Shown here: positions 13,043 through 25,865 of the stretch, in pieces
Position numbering within the stretch: position 1 is the stretch's first letter
Layout: each line of letters begins with the position of its first letter
Source: Paragordius varius
Lineage: Eukaryota > Nematomorpha
Assembly: GCA_964247055.1 (NCBI GenBank)
Contig: OZ176051.1
Coordinates: forward strand, 11,036,001-11,100,000
Length of the DNA: 64,000 nt
Reading direction: 5' to 3'
Position numbers and translations under genes: made by a program
The notes under the pieces: model-generated
Databases searched by the model: none
Told to the model about the DNA's origin: nothing
The model's input: only the letters and a program-made list of their open reading frames with translations

Positions 13043-13443
13043 TTATTGTACAAAGACACCTTTAACTTTCACACAAAAGTGTTTGATACGTTTTTTCAAA
13101 GCATGACACATCCTGGGATCTAGGAAAAGGGAAATGTAAACACACATTGCATTGTTCCCATACTTACTGAGATAAGCCAAGTGTTGAAACCATAATTCGG
13201 ATTTGGATGCAAACGTATCTGTCCAGTGTTGATAGAGAAACATATATACTGTCATAGGTATGGTACTTAGGGTAAAATAAACATTTATAGTGGCAAGGAG
13301 AATGGTGATTTGGAAATCTCTCTGTTTAAGCATTCCAAATCTACCATTCGTTGAAAAATTGGTAACGCTGAGAGTAGTTTTATTATCATTTCTAAACTGT
13401 ACACCCATCAATGAAGAATGAGTCAAACTATGAGTCATTGTAC
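13043..13443 (-). CDS. Class A GPCR, exon 2 (TM6, TM7, C-tail)
   Basis: Second exon of the receptor begun at 18125. The acceptor (…TATAG before 13443) and the donor after 16742 are in matching phase 1, so the codon AGT spans the junction. The exon encodes the end of a short third intracellular loop (RFGMLKQRDF), TM6 (about QITILLATINVYFTLSTIP) and TM7 (about AYLSKYGNNAMCVYISLFL). A DPRMC sequence takes the place of the NPxxY motif, and a basic helix-8-like tail (HALKKRIKHF) ends 17 residues later. TM6 lacks the usual CWxP core. The stop is at 13043. Confidence 0.8.
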
Positions 13444-14260
13444 CTATAATTATAGAATTAATGTTTAGATATTCAGTTTATATTAATTTTGGGTTTAACT
13501 TTTACTTTAATTATATCATTTCGGCTATTTTCTAATTTAGTTTTCATCTATAACATCGGAACTTATATATTAAAACAAAAAAAGATAATATTTTATTTTA
13601 TTGGTTAGTAGGTTTTGCATTCATTTTCAATACTTGTTTTATTTAATAATCTATAAATTAGCTAACATATAAAATCAAACCTTCATCGCTAATGTTCATT
13701 AATTATTGGTGGGAGGAGTTTACAATAAAGATAAATATAATAAATTGAACGCTTTATGATTTTTGGGTCATATCCCAGAGCGAATTCAAATATGGGGCTT
13801 AAAAAATATTTCAAGCATTAATCCGAATTTTTGCACTTTTGGGCACATATAATTTTTTAGAAAAAGATAAATAAATATATCATGGTTAAAAATTAATTTT
13901 TAACCTTTTTAAGTAACAATTTACCAGCAATTTTTTATATTTATTGATTTTTAAAACAGCTTTTTGTTTCAATCGTGCTTTGATCTCAAAATTTAATACT
14001 TTAGAAGTAAAAAATACTGTAATTCTAAGTTTTTTATAATACAGGAAAACAATGTTTGAAAATTAAATTTTAACTAAAATTACTTTAAAAAAGTTTATTT
14101 ACAAGATTGAGCTCTTGGATATAAATTTACCCCCAATATGTCATCACGGTCATAAAGAAAGAGTCATGAAGTGATTTGTCGTATATAAACAATTTGTGTT
14201 TCTCCGAATTATCAATAGATTTTGTCTTTATTAGAAAATGATATTAAACATTTTTAAAAA

Positions 14261-15245
14261 TCACCAATGTATAATCACTAACAATGTTATCATTATTATT
14301 GTGTGTGTGTATGTTGATACACTCGAGGTCGACTTTTTCCAATTTTGTAAATAAAACTTCTCCGTAAATTGCGGTTTTTTAATGTTAAGTTCTGCGAAGG
14401 TTGCGTGGGTTTCTTGTTGATTATTGTCCATCCACCTTATCCTTCTTCTGCCACTTTTACGTGCACTAACTTTACCCAACATCAAGCACTCAAGTGAATT
14501 AGATGTCATAATGTGGCCAAAGTATAGTTTTGCGCGGATGGATATTCCGAGCAATGACATGTGGGATATATTTATTTAAAATTACATTGTTAGTAATTTA
14601 ATACATCCATTTTATTTGTAAAAGTTTTCTTTACATCCACATTTCAAAGGAGTTAATTATTCTTGTGTCGGATTTTTTTTGAGTCCAACCTTTCACACCG
14701 GTAGAGGAAAGTTGGAAAAACGATTGCATTTGTTAGTCGAATTTTCGTTTTTAAGCTGTAATAATGGAATGCCCAGATTTTGTTATAATCGAAAATTCGT
14801 TTGTAAGCTGACATCATGGGATGCCCAGATTTTGTTATAGTTATTTGCGGCCGTTTTGGCCATGGCTATCATCCGTTTTATCTCGGTAGTACAATTATTA
14901 TCATCACGTGTTAAGCTCCCAGGATATGTGTAACTTTTGACTTTTTCAATAGAGTTTCCGTTAACGATTGTTTGCAGCTTTTGGGTTAATTTGTATGGTC
15001 TTTATTTTTGAAAGATTGATCTGTAGCCCATACTTTTGACACTCGTCTACAAAATGTCGTAGTGTGAGAGTCAAGGATTTTGGTTTTCTGCGAAGATAAC
15101 CGTATCGTCTGCATAGTGAATGTTAGATCAGAGCCTCCAACCTGAACACCGAATGAATCGGGTATGTTTGTCATTATGCATTTGAGATATGCGTTTGACA
15201 GAATAGGTCATAAGACGCAGCCCTAACCCCACATTTACCATGCAG
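14261..15245 (-). pseudogene. Non-LTR retrotransposon (LINE) reverse transcriptase, dead
   Basis: Minus-strand blocks follow LINE order. GCVL, stop, PILSNAYLKCIM fits the GCVLSPxLFN motif. YADDTVIFAE (about 15095-15125) is the catalytic YADD. Next come EIKRMIAMAKTAANN and KIRLTNAIVFPTFLY, then the tail FGHIMTSNSLECLMLGKV with RRRIRWMDN that closes many LINE ORF2 proteins. Stops and frame changes separate the blocks. A ~52-bp tandem duplication lies at about 14745-14850. The N-terminal endonuclease is absent, as in a 5'-truncated copy. The clade is not determined. Confidence 0.75.
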
Positions 15246-15579
15246 GTATCAGTTATCCAATGATTTGTGGAAACCACAGGACCCTTATTTTTGGCCAATC
15301 GATAATACAGTAGTTAATGGTATTAAACAAAAAATGTTAAAATTAAACAATTTTCAATCTTTTACATTTAATATGTTAATTTTATATGGACAAAACATTG
15401 TTTCATACCAAGTGGCTAATCATAACTTTACAGGTTTTCCTGGAAAACAGTGACATTATCGATTCTGAATGCATGGGTAATTGCAATTCAAACTGGCGTT
15501 ATAAATGTGTAGATGGATACTTCAATGAGAAACGTCGTACGAATTATAAAAATGTTTAATAATTTAAAGGTGGGATATG

Positions 15580-16258
15580 TAGAGTGACCAGTTCCGCTTT
15601 TGGCGAGACAGTCCAGATTTCTTATTATTTGGCCTGCCCCCCGCTATTTTAAAAATCCTTACTTTAAAATCCAATTTAATTTTATATTTATATCATTGTT
15701 TTGTGCTCTTTTATGTTCGTAGCGGAAGTTGATATCGGAAAACACTGAATACTGTAAAATGCGTTGGTCAGTTCTTCTGCCAGCTATGAAAGAATTTTAA
15801 AATGGTATGATACCTTATAATCCTACTTTCTATCACAAGGCAAATGTTCTACAATTTAAGATAAAAGTAATTCTTATAAATACTAAAGTTTCTACAAAAT
15901 CAAGCTGCTCTTTTTCAATACGTCATTACACTTATTGAGGTTGACAAAATATCGGCAATCGAATAGTAAATAAAGCTAATAATGACATCAGAAAAATCTA
16001 AATTAAATATTGAAACTCTGAAAGCCATTTTATGTCTTATATATAATTTAATTAATTCGAAGAATTTTATAATATTTTAAAAAATGATAAACCTGCTCAA
16101 ACAAGAAATAAAATATTATACATTTTTTTATATTTATAAATTTTCTTATTTTAAAAATAAAAAAATATTAAGATATTATTTTTTGTATGTAATTGATAGT
16201 AAGACCCCCCCCCTTCCGTTCAAAGTTGTCCCGTTTTGTTTATTTAATGTGGTCACCA
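15580..16258. mobile_element. hAT relic related to hAT-3
   Basis: The left end GAGTGACCAG and the right end TGGTCACC resemble the terminal repeats of the 3.66 kb hAT at 40528-44184. Bases 15745-15815 match its transposase region (the same stretch as 40925-40985). No clear target duplication was found. A nine-C run lies near 16205. Confidence 0.55.
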
Positions 16259-16741
16259 ATGATGTTTAGTTATTTGGTAAGGATAGCTGAACCAAGAGTA
16301 CATAAAAGTAAACGCGTATTATATATGATATTAATCATAGCTATGGAAAATTATCTAATTTCATCGTGATGCAAAAATAGTTAGACCCATATTTTCACAA
16401 AAATTATGTGAATGTTTTCCTATAATCGAAGTTAACAATACCCTTAACTAAAGAAGGGCTGAATCGAAATTTATATTAACTTATATTGTTTTCAAATAAA
16501 ATTATGAGATTTGGAGTTAAAAAAATTTTTTTCGGTTACAATTTTTAATTCTATTGTTCTTTGCTCTGAATAAATTTGGTTTTTAACAAAATGATTATTT
16601 CTAACGTGTTACAAACAGTAATAATTAATGATCAAATATCGGTGGAGACAAATAACTATACAAACCGTCCAATTTTTAGTGGACAATTTGTTGATTTATA
16701 ATAATAAAGTTAATTTTCAATGGTATATTTCAGAATCTTAC

Positions 16742-18125
16742 TTGGATTACCCAAAAGGGGTGTTATAGCTTGGGGAGATTTTACAGTAGGTTTCTTTCGG
16801 GTAACCTCTATTAAGAATTTAAATACGATGATATTGCACAACGTAGAAATGACGTAGGGCATGAACGCTAAGCTAAAATTAATCCAAATACGATAATCTG
16901 GAAACCAATGATAATAGTATTCCGGCATATTGTCATACGTTATCCTAATTGGAATATTTAAAATGGTTGTACCATTATTTGAAAAAGTGATGGAATTATT
17001 ATTGATAAAATGGTTAAGTTTGTTAGAAGAAGCGGATGGATTTTTACATTTGATAATAGTGGGAAATATATCGTGTTTTTGTAAAGTGCAACCAAAATCT
17101 TCTTTCCCCAACACAAAACTAACTAATGATTTGTTAACTTCCAAATGGTTTAATTTCATAAGAAAGTAAGGAGAAACAGGATTTGACGATTCTTCATTAC
17201 AAACCTTTATAGTGGGTTGGGGTTTTTCCACAGCCCCAAAGCCATATGGAGTAGTAAGGGCTAGGCTTATTCCAAAACTCATTATTATAACGCTTAAGAT
17301 GAATCGATCTGTCATAACATTCCGGTATGTGTAGGGTGCTTTAATGGCAAAGACACGATCTATGGCAGAAAACATGCGAAGCAAATAGCTCATATGAGTA
17401 AAGAGGTCCATAAGCGGAAATCCCACTTTAAAACTATACCATGCAAATGTTTTCGATTGCCTACACGTATAATAGCAGGCTTGATATAAATAAGGTACAC
17501 AGATAGAATTCAAGGTCACTAAACAATCAGATAGGGCAAGCGCTTTTACATACAAATAAAGATTTGATTTATTTTTTCGCCCATGCCTCTTTTCCACGAG
17601 CGTTGTCCAATATCCTTTGACACAAGTTAGAATATGTTTATCATTACGTTTGTAACTTAATTTATTATTCCTAATTACAGTTTTCGGCATAAGGTTAGAT
17701 TTTTTATTCCTTACCCCTAAATTTATTAGACTAATCAAACATTTACAGATTTGATCGGAAACGGTATTTTGATATGATTGCTTTTCCGGTTTAGTCGTTG
17801 GTATCATTATTTGAACTTGGGGTGGGGTTGATTTAGGGTTTGTTCTAGCGCTTTGGTTGATTACTGTGTCATTTGCTGACAGATCGACGAATGATAAACT
17901 CCAAAAATAACAAAAATCCCCTATTAACCCAATTAGTAGCATTAGGGGCAAAATTATCCCATATGTTATATCGATTGAATGATACTTATATGCAGTTGAT
18001 GGTGCCGTATGTAATATGGGCATGCGCTTTTCACTTAAAACTCCGTTATTTAGGACCGGATCAGTGATGGAATCATTATTCAACCATAAACATTTATATT
18101 TTAAGCTATGATCCCACCAACCCAT
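16742..18125 (-). CDS. Class A GPCR, exon 1 (TM1-TM5), peptide-receptor-like
   Basis: Rhodopsin-like G-protein-coupled receptor; with exon 2 it makes 594 residues. It is expected in the plasma membrane, probably for a neuropeptide or small ligand (inference). TM1 is about residues 53-80 and has GD where most receptors have GN. TM2 is about 189-212, with the conserved Asp in ALALSD. TM3 ends in the DRY-like IDRVFAI at 255-261. TM4 is about 276-298 and TM5 about 412-439 (SLAFMPYVIS). The loop between TM1 and TM2 is ~108 residues and basic; the TM4-TM5 loop is ~113 residues with several N-glycosylation sequons (for example NKS at 331). Typical class A loops are 10-40 residues. The start is the first ATG of the open frame at 18125; an upstream exon cannot be excluded. 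The subfamily was not identified. Confidence 0.8.
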
Positions 18126-21100
18126 AACAATTTGTTTGTTTTTCGAGTTGAATTGTAGTTTATTTTTTCCAAAACATACAGTTTTGAAAATAATGAAACG
18201 AAAATTAGATTATAAAATATATAGGATAAAAGTAATTATTTATGGTAAAAATAATAATGTTCAGCAAGACTAAACGTGAAATGCATTCACTAAGAAGAGA
18301 AATTTGATATTTAATTAGGAGATAACATATTCATATAATTAATTTTCTCGGAGAGAGAGGCAATACTCATCCATTTTCTATTTCTATAGGTTATACAAAA
18401 TAGATGAGGTAAAATAATATTAAATTCTTTTTATTTTAATTAATAACTGTGTTTACGGATGCTTTTTATAATAATATATATATTTGGAACGAGAGAAACG
18501 TACCAATATCCAATGTAAAAAAACGTAATGAGTATAACAAGCCATCTCCTTAAATTAGGGGATCAAGTTTTTTCACTTTTAAATTAGTTATTGATTTTCG
18601 AATCCAGGTAGATAAATACCTTAAAAGTTTAAATGTTAATGTTTGATGATTGACCAAATATGTTCCGAATATTCTGAAAAAGGTTAAAATAATTTGATAT
18701 GATGATTAATTATATTATATTAAATAGTTAAATAACTAAAATCTAATTAACATAAAATCCTTTATAACGCTCCACTACTTTTGTGTATTTGGCTATCTAA
18801 AACAATACATCTGATATTGGGCTAAATTTACAATTATAAAAATAAATTTTGAAAAATGATGTTATTTCTTATTAATTGTTTTAAATCAATCAAATTATGC
18901 AAAATTATTATTTAGTAACTGTTATTGGGGCTAAAAAGAGGTTTTTATGTTTTTATATAAATATAATGTTAATTGATTATTTGATTGCTTGATATAATTG
19001 GCTCTTCATTGTGAGAAATTAAAAATTAAGTTTAAAAGATCATCTAGATATAAAGGCAAAATTTCCGTCTCAGATTTTGGACGGCCTTTGTTAAGAAAAT
19101 ATGATTTAAATTAATTTTTAAACTGTTTCCGGCCTAATTAATAAGGCTCAAAATTAAACAAATTTAAATTATTGATTAGTATTAAACTGTGCAATAAAGA
19201 GGGCCAATTATTTAAAAAATTTTTTTTGCCTGAGATAGCTTATAACCAGCGAAGTCATTTGCCGCAAAATTATCCTTAATTTTCACTTTTTGCCCAATAT
19301 CGATTTTCTCTCAATCTTTTAGAACTTCATCAAATAAATTTTGTATGATAAAATATATGATGATAAAACTTGATATATAAAGATTTATTTTCATTTTATC
19401 AGATAAATTATAACAAACATCATATAATTAGGATTTTTATAAAATCTCAGATAAAAAAATCGTGTTTTTCTTTAGAATACTTATTACACAGAATATTTTT
19501 TGTGAAATTAGAATTTTTTAAATTATTTTCTAAACTCACTATTGAAATCTTATCATTCTACAGTAAAAAACTAAATTTGTATTAAAACAAACCTGTTAAT
19601 GGTATTTGAACAAATTTTTCGTTTATAATTCCCTATTTTTTAATCCTATTTTGTATCATATACTTCATAATTATGGCTCATGTAAGATTCGAAAATAAAA
19701 CAGTAATTAATTAACTCATAAACCAGATGACAAAAAATTAAGAAATAATAAACAGTATTTTATTATTTTTATTTTGATATATAAGTTGTTTGTATAAAAT
19801 ATGAATTTTAAGATTTTAATAGTGAGTGAAAAAAGATTTTTTGATCTATATTAATAAAAACCCTAACTAACTATATTATTTAAGGCTATTTAAAATTTTT
19901 AAATATCCTATAAAACGATATTAATTCTTAATACCTCAAATTTTATTATTATATTTTAAATTCGCCTGAATTTTCAATTTTTGGGCGATTTCCTCTCAAT
20001 ATTTCAATAGGTGTTCAAATAAAAAAATTTTCGAAAAATGAATTTGCTGGTTATAAACTATCTCATGAAATAAAACAGTCTTATTAATCAAAATCTCTAG
20101 ATAAAGACAAAGTTCTTTAAAAATTGTTTTCACTTATGATATTTAATATAAATATACCTCTAATTGCGATGGTAGGCTAAGAAAATATAAACAAAATGAC
20201 ACTTTTTGCTTTTATAGAAAATCACTTTAAAATATAAAATTTGTCATTAATTTGGGACTATTGCTGAAAATACGAGTGCTTCACCCAGGTTATATATTAA
20301 TTTTTTGCTATATTTTGTCTAGAAAATTTTTCTGCCCCAATTAATCTTAGTATTTATCAAGTGTTAATTGTTATCCAATGCATTCTCTAAAAGGGAGTAG
20401 CAAATAATTAAAACTTAGAGATATTAAATTCTTTTAGATTTTTAATTATAGAAGAAACTAAAAAAATAGAATAAATCCAAACTCAGAACCATGCTATAAA
20501 AATATTTCATTAAAATTAATCATGAGTGCTGTGGAAGGGATATTTCATTATCTATAGAGATATATAAATTAGATAAGATTCTAATTTATTTTAACTAAGC
20601 GGCGACAACTCAAGCCAAATGTTTCAACATAACGCCCTCACAAAAAAATAATCACCTAATAAATTAAAATTTATCAAAAAAAACTGGTATGTTTTAATAT
20701 AAAATAAAGGTAAAAAATTCGGATCCCTGGGGAAATTTATAATATGACTGAAAAATTAACGAATCTTACCAAACCTTAATTATATATTTAAACGTAATCA
20801 TTTTCTAATCATATTTCCTAGTTTGAAAAAATTTAAATACATAAAATTAAATAAAAAATTGCATAGCTTAAAATTATTTAAAATTAATAAATGACCAACC
20901 GCTCTGAAATGGTGCCAGTTGTATATTGGTTAAAGTTAGATAAAAATATAATAAACTCAATTGTTTTTATATACATAAGCATTCTAATTTACTCATTACA
21001 AAAATTTATCAATAAAATAGATTTATTTTTTCAATTAACTGACCGCGTTTATATCTGAATGACTAATGAGTAATTTTGGAAACTCACTACACAGTATAGT

Positions 21101-21175
21101 TATAATTTCACTGTTAACAGCATGAGCTCCAATCTTATATCGTTCTCCTTTCCCGGATATTTATCGGTTAGAATA
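18126..21175. other. 3 kb AT-rich stretch without a recognised gene
   Basis: No protein-like frame was found. Two short blocks recur within it: 'gatagcttataaccagc' at about 19235 is repeated reversed at about 20045, and a 'ttctctcaatctttt' block at 19310 is repeated directly at 19990. This suggests an eroded element between 19.0 and 20.3 kb. The receptor promoter should lie just above 18125, but no motif can be named. Confidence 0.35.
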
Positions 21176-21178
21176 TAT
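21176..21178 (+). repeat. TAT target duplication, left
   Basis: Matches TAT at 22538-22540. A 3-bp T-A-rich duplication is typical of PIF/Harbinger. Confidence 0.5.
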
Positions 21179-22537
21179 GGCCTGCTGAATAAAAGCTAGT
21201 ATATACTAAAAACTAGGTTTTTTCCAGTATATACTAGCTATGTATTGAATAAAAAAATATATTGCTTTTACTATCCAGTACGTACTATGTTTACCAGTAT
21301 TTACTGACAAATATCATTGAATAAAAATTGTCTTTTTACAAATTTTACCTAGTACTTACTGGTTTTTTTTAAGCTGGTAAATGGCAACTATTTTTTCACT
21401 TAAAATAATATCGGTTATTTTATAAAATTTCTAAGATAAATGTATTTTTAAATTACATGATTCATATATATATATATATAAACTTATTAATATATTAATT
21501 AAATATTATTTGTTTTATTATTAATAATAATTTTTTTCCTATTTTAAGCTTTGTGAGTTCAATTTGCAGAGATTATTACTTTTGTTAAAAAATATTGGTT
21601 TTTTTTCAAGAATGTCCACAATCATATCATTTTCTTCGATTATTTCATTTTTGTGTAAAATATTTGAGTTTATATACTTTATAATGACCTTAATTTTATT
21701 TTATAAACATATAAATTTTATATATTTGAGTGAATATTTTTGAATGAAGCTATTTTCTATATAAAAAACCACAGATTTATTCAAATTCCAGTTATGACTA
21801 AGATAAAATGACCTTTTCATATTTTGGTTAAAAATTAAATATATCTTTAAGGAAACTAACTCCCAGGATGCAAATGGAGGTATTTATAATATCATAAATC
21901 TAGATTTTGTGTTAAGATTTCTTGGAGATCCGGGATATCAAGCGGGTATAGGACTTGATTTTAATGTTCATAGTTCCACAATATTCAAAACTATACCTAA
22001 AGTTATGGACGAAATAGTATCAAAATCTCATTGGGTAAAAATTTCCAAGTCATTGAAGAGCTTAATATGGGGAATAAATTATGACTATCCAAATATAAAA
22101 TGTCAACTGCTATTGGTTGCATTGATTGTTCACACTTTGAAATATTAAGACCTAAAAATGTTGAGGCCTATATAAATCGAAAGGGTCGATGTACCCTCAA
22201 TGTACAATTCACATGTAATGCCAATGAAGAAATTACATCCGTGGATGCACAATGGCCAGGATCTGTGCATGATTCAAGGATATGGCGAAACACGATTGTT
22301 CAGTCATATCTGTGCAAACAAAATGATTTTTGTTTGTTAGGTGATAATGGATATCCACTACCCTGGCTCCCGAAAACTAACAAAAAACAAAATGAAAATA
22401 AACATTTTACACATACTAAAGACTTAAGTACGTACATGATAGTAAGTACCTATTTTTATTCAATGTTTTTTCAAAAACTGGTACATACTATTAAGCACCT
22501 ACTACCCAGTAGGTGCTAGTTTTTATTCAGCAGGCCC
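21179..22537 (+). mobile_element. PIF/Harbinger DNA transposon, 1359 bp, internally deleted
   Basis: The ends are inverted repeats: GGCCTGCTGAATAAAAGCTAG on the left and the same with one or two changes read inward from the right. 3-bp TAT duplications flank it. Inside is a plus-strand Harbinger transposase remnant (21905-22385). The C-terminal end of the transposase and the Myb-like second gene are missing, so this is a defective copy. Confidence 0.8.
21905..22385 (+). pseudogene. Harbinger (HARBI1-like) transposase, partial
   Basis: The first frame (from about 21909) has LRFLGDPGYQ and the helix-turn-helix block HSSTIFKTIPKVMDEIV. After one frameshift near 22095, the second frame has the DDE_Tnp_4 nuclease motifs: GCIDCSHFEI (first Asp), EAYINRKG, LNVQ, PGSVHDSRIWRN (second Asp) and LLGDNGYPL. 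The protein then runs into non-coding sequence just after PWLP, so the last part of the nuclease is lost. The many intact motifs suggest a fairly young copy. Confidence 0.8.
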
Positions 22538-22599
22538 TATAATCTAGCATATATAAAAAAAGTTTGACGCAATCTCTGTATTTTTGCGTTCATTATTAG

Positions 22600-22765
22600 C
22601 CTATTTTATACGGGGCTATAAATTTGAGACTTTTGGAACCCAAAAATTTTATATAAATATTGTTTTGATTTAAAAATATTTTTTTGATGATATTTTATGT
22701 AATAAAGCGTTTCATCAAAATTTTTAAGCATTATGTGCAAAATATACGGATATTAGATATGGAGT
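22600..22765. repeat. Family A foldback fragment
   Basis: 'gggctataaatttgagactttt' followed by 'gatgatattttatgtaataaagcg' repeats the arm order of family A in eroded form. Confidence 0.4.
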
Positions 22766-23124
22766 GTATGATACAAAAGTGTAACGATTTATTAGACTCT
22801 TAAAGACCAAGCATTATGAGAATCCTGATTCATTATTAAATCAGAAAATACATATATCAAGATATGTTGTGTGGATTGTGTAATTAAAATTTTATAGAAA
22901 AATATGTTATGCATATAATTATTTATATGTTTTTTGGACTGATGCATTTATCTTTCACTAAAATATTTTTTAGCATAAAAGGCAGTGCATCCAAGATAGA
23001 ATATATGTGCGGATTCCTATGGCGTATTTGGTTTCACTTAAGAGTATTTAAGAAATTAACAAACTATTGTGTTAACTGCTCCATATCAGGAAATAGCACA
23101 TTTTGTTAAATGAAAATTTTTGTT

Positions 23125-23890
23125 GAAAGCTAGATTGTTTTATTCCAAAGTTATCACTAAAATAAACCATATTTAAACAAGTTTTCATGAAATTTTATAA
23201 GTAAGCTCGGAAAAACTCAAATTTTCTAACGAATCTAAAACGGACAGGTAAAAACTAGACGCAAAAATGCCATTGCGGAAAAATTTAAATATATTCCTTT
23301 TGACATCAAAATATATTTTGAATAAAAAATTTAATAGAAAAAATATTATTGAAGCGTGTTTTATCGTATTTTGGTGGTTAAAAAATAATTCAAGATGAAT
23401 TTTTTTTATCTGATTCATGATGTTAATTTCTATAATTTTTGATTTTATATCTAAAATAAAAATATATTTAAATAACAACTTTCATTTACTTATATTTGTA
23501 GATGAATATTGTGAATGGAATACATATTATAGAAATGTTTAACGTCATCGATTACATAGAAAAGTTTAAAAACATCTTGTGTTTTTATATTTTTCCATCA
23601 TGCACAATACCATACAACTCGCTTTACGAAAATTTTATATTTAATTTTAACACATTATATCCAATTTTTGGGAAAAAAACCTTTTCTGGTGTCAAAATTT
23701 CAGACTTATATTAAAAATTTTATAATGAAAATCAGCATGTTTGCGTTATTAAATATACCCAATTTAGACGGGTCAAGAAATTAAGTTTTTTGAAGCCCAC
23801 ATCTTTAGAATTAAAAGTTTTATGCTTTGATAACTTTTATTGATATTTATTAGAATGAAGCAGGCTAAGACCTAAAGCTAAACCACCATT
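23125..23890. mobile_element. Foldback family A, diverged copy
   Basis: The left arm begins GAAAGCTAGATTGTTTTATT with 'tatcactaaaataaac'. The right arm ends with 'gatatttattagaatgaagc' and 'ctaaagctaaacc', the reverse complement of the same blocks. Chance open frames inside (23185-23478 minus, 23502-23714 plus) are A/T-rich and not coding. Confidence 0.55.
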
Positions 23891-24459
23891 GATACATTTT
23901 TTAAATATATATATATGTTACATTATGAAATTATTTTCACTCATTGATGTGCATCTAAAAAATTATATAACTAAACATTTTTTATATTATTACGTTTATA
24001 TTTTGCAATTTTATCTGAAGAAACAATCGCCTTAAACACTTGTTTTTGGTTTAATGGGACTAAGAGCAAGTGTGCTTAAAATCTCTGCAAAAACGGATTT
24101 TAAATTTTACACATTTTCCTCAATCAAATTAAAAAATGCTTTTATTTTATTTCAAAAATTGATTTTGTATAAACGCTTAATTTTTTAATTGCAAAATGAT
24201 ACATTTTTGTCGAATGTTTTGAGTTTTGATTTTATAAATTTTTTTTTCATTTAAGCTATCTGCTTTTTGAGTTTATTTTTCTTAAATGCATAGTGTGTGA
24301 GTTTTTATCTTAAAAAAAGAAAGCTTTGCAAATATGTAATTATACAATATAAAATAAAATAAATGGGTAATTTAATTAATGTGAAAAAATTTACAAGCAA
24401 AAAAATCTATAAATTAAGGTTACAATAATGTTGTAAAATTTTAGACGGGTTAATAATCT

Positions 24460-25292
24460 CGAAATCTGAGGAATTATAATCTCCATTAATTTAACCAACT
24501 ATAGAGATAATAAATAAAATGATTAATATCATTTAAATAAAATAAAAGTTTAATTAACTATATCTTACGTGAAGGGTGTGGGACAGCGTACTTTCGGAAC
24601 GGCTAATAAAATATAACATAACATTGATAGGACATTTGTGAGTAAATATCTGAAAATATCATACAAATAAATACCTGGAATACTTGTTTTGGGATAGATG
24701 GAACTAATAAGAAAATAAATTTATGATAGATATATAAAATAATATTTTGAGATGATTTAACTTAATTTGTGCTTATTTTTGGTATATTTTTGAAAAATAT
24801 AAAAAGTATTTTGCAGTAAACAAATGTCAATTCAAACACATATTAACGATTAAAATGCATACCTGCAAGAGACGGAACTTTTGGAACACCTTAAACATGA
24901 GAAAAGAAATAAAAAATAAAGCGATTGCATAAAATATAGTTAAAAATTTTATTATTATCATATGCCTGGGATTGGAAGGGATGGTAAATTAGGTACAGCT
25001 AAAGCAAAAATATTTCATTTTAAATTATAATGATGATAAGATATATATAATTAATATATCGGTTAACCTGGTATTCCACCACCAATAGAGCCCACATGCC
25101 TCCAATATTCGGTACTAATACACATAAAAAACGATATAAACTAAGATTAACATTGGTTAACATTTAAATCGATAAATTAACGACATTAAATAATTAAATT
25201 ATTTGTTTTATAAAAAAAATGCGGATACTTTGTCCGAATACTCCAGCGATTGCGAACAAGAAAACACCACTAAGCAAAAGAAAACGGGCCAT
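24460..25292 (-). CDS. Candidate micro-exon gene for a small secreted Pro/Gly-rich peptide (possibly decaying)
   Basis: Exon 1 (25229-25292) encodes MARFLLLSGVFLFAIAGVFGQ, a strong signal peptide ending in a plausible cleavage site, followed by a GT donor. Five very short AG-bounded segments follow: 25068-25114 (47 nt), 24966-24998 (33), 24863-24889 (27), 24675-24703 (29) and 24569-24602 (34), plus a possible last exon at 24460-24475. In phase 1 each opens with Val-Pro: VPNIGG, VPNLPSLPIPG, VPKVPSLAG, VPSIPK, VPKVRCPTPFT. The second and fifth end in ATACCAG and ATTCCAG, echoing the IPG ending. Donors are GT except a GC after 24966. Two exons (47 and 29 nt) are one base off a multiple of three, so the Val-Pro frame cannot be held through all of them. 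The gene may be a pseudogene, or those exon limits may be wrong. No family was recognised. Confidence 0.4.
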
Positions 25293-25865
25293 TTTTTACA
25301 TTGATGATAGAATGATAAGGTAATTGAACTATAATAATTGAAATAAGTAAAAATTCGTAATAAAAGTTGCCCTTTTATAGATTATTAATACATCACACAA
25401 CAAAAAAATGAAATGGTTTCGAAATCGATCAATGTCATATCAATAGTCAAACTGTTGAATAAAAATTGCGTCTTTAACACCTGTTCGAATAGGTAAATCA
25501 ACAAAGTACTTAAAAATATTTATCATGCATTAATAATATTGAGTCTACAAGAAATGTGTAAAAAAACCTTTCATGATGATTTGTTTTGATTTATTTGGAA
25601 TGTCATTTTTTACAAATATAGAAATTATTATAAATAACACAATTCATCTTATATTTAAAGATATATTTTCCATTTCTAAGTTTAAGCGCTACAATAAAAT
25701 TAATTTACAATTTGGTAATCGCAATGCTATAATCTAAAATATAAATTTTATAATGAATTTTTCGGCTATGTATGGCAGTTTACCAAGATTATGAAATAAT
25801 CGGATAGATGTATGGTTAGTATATATTTAGACATTAATTATTTTAAATAATATGTTTCGAGAGTT

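Larger units (their letters stand above)
13444..16741 (-). other. GPCR intron, 3.3 kb, filled with transposon remains
   Basis: GT (minus-strand GTAAGA at 16741) to AG (at 13444). It holds repeat D (13890-14125), a dead LINE in the same direction as the gene (14261-15245) and an hAT relic (15580-16258). Confidence 0.75.

Noticed and set aside
23185-23714. Two open frames of 97 and 70 codons
   Set aside because: They lie inside a foldback copy, are dominated by Phe/Ile/Lys/Asn as expected from AT-rich sequence, and match no family.
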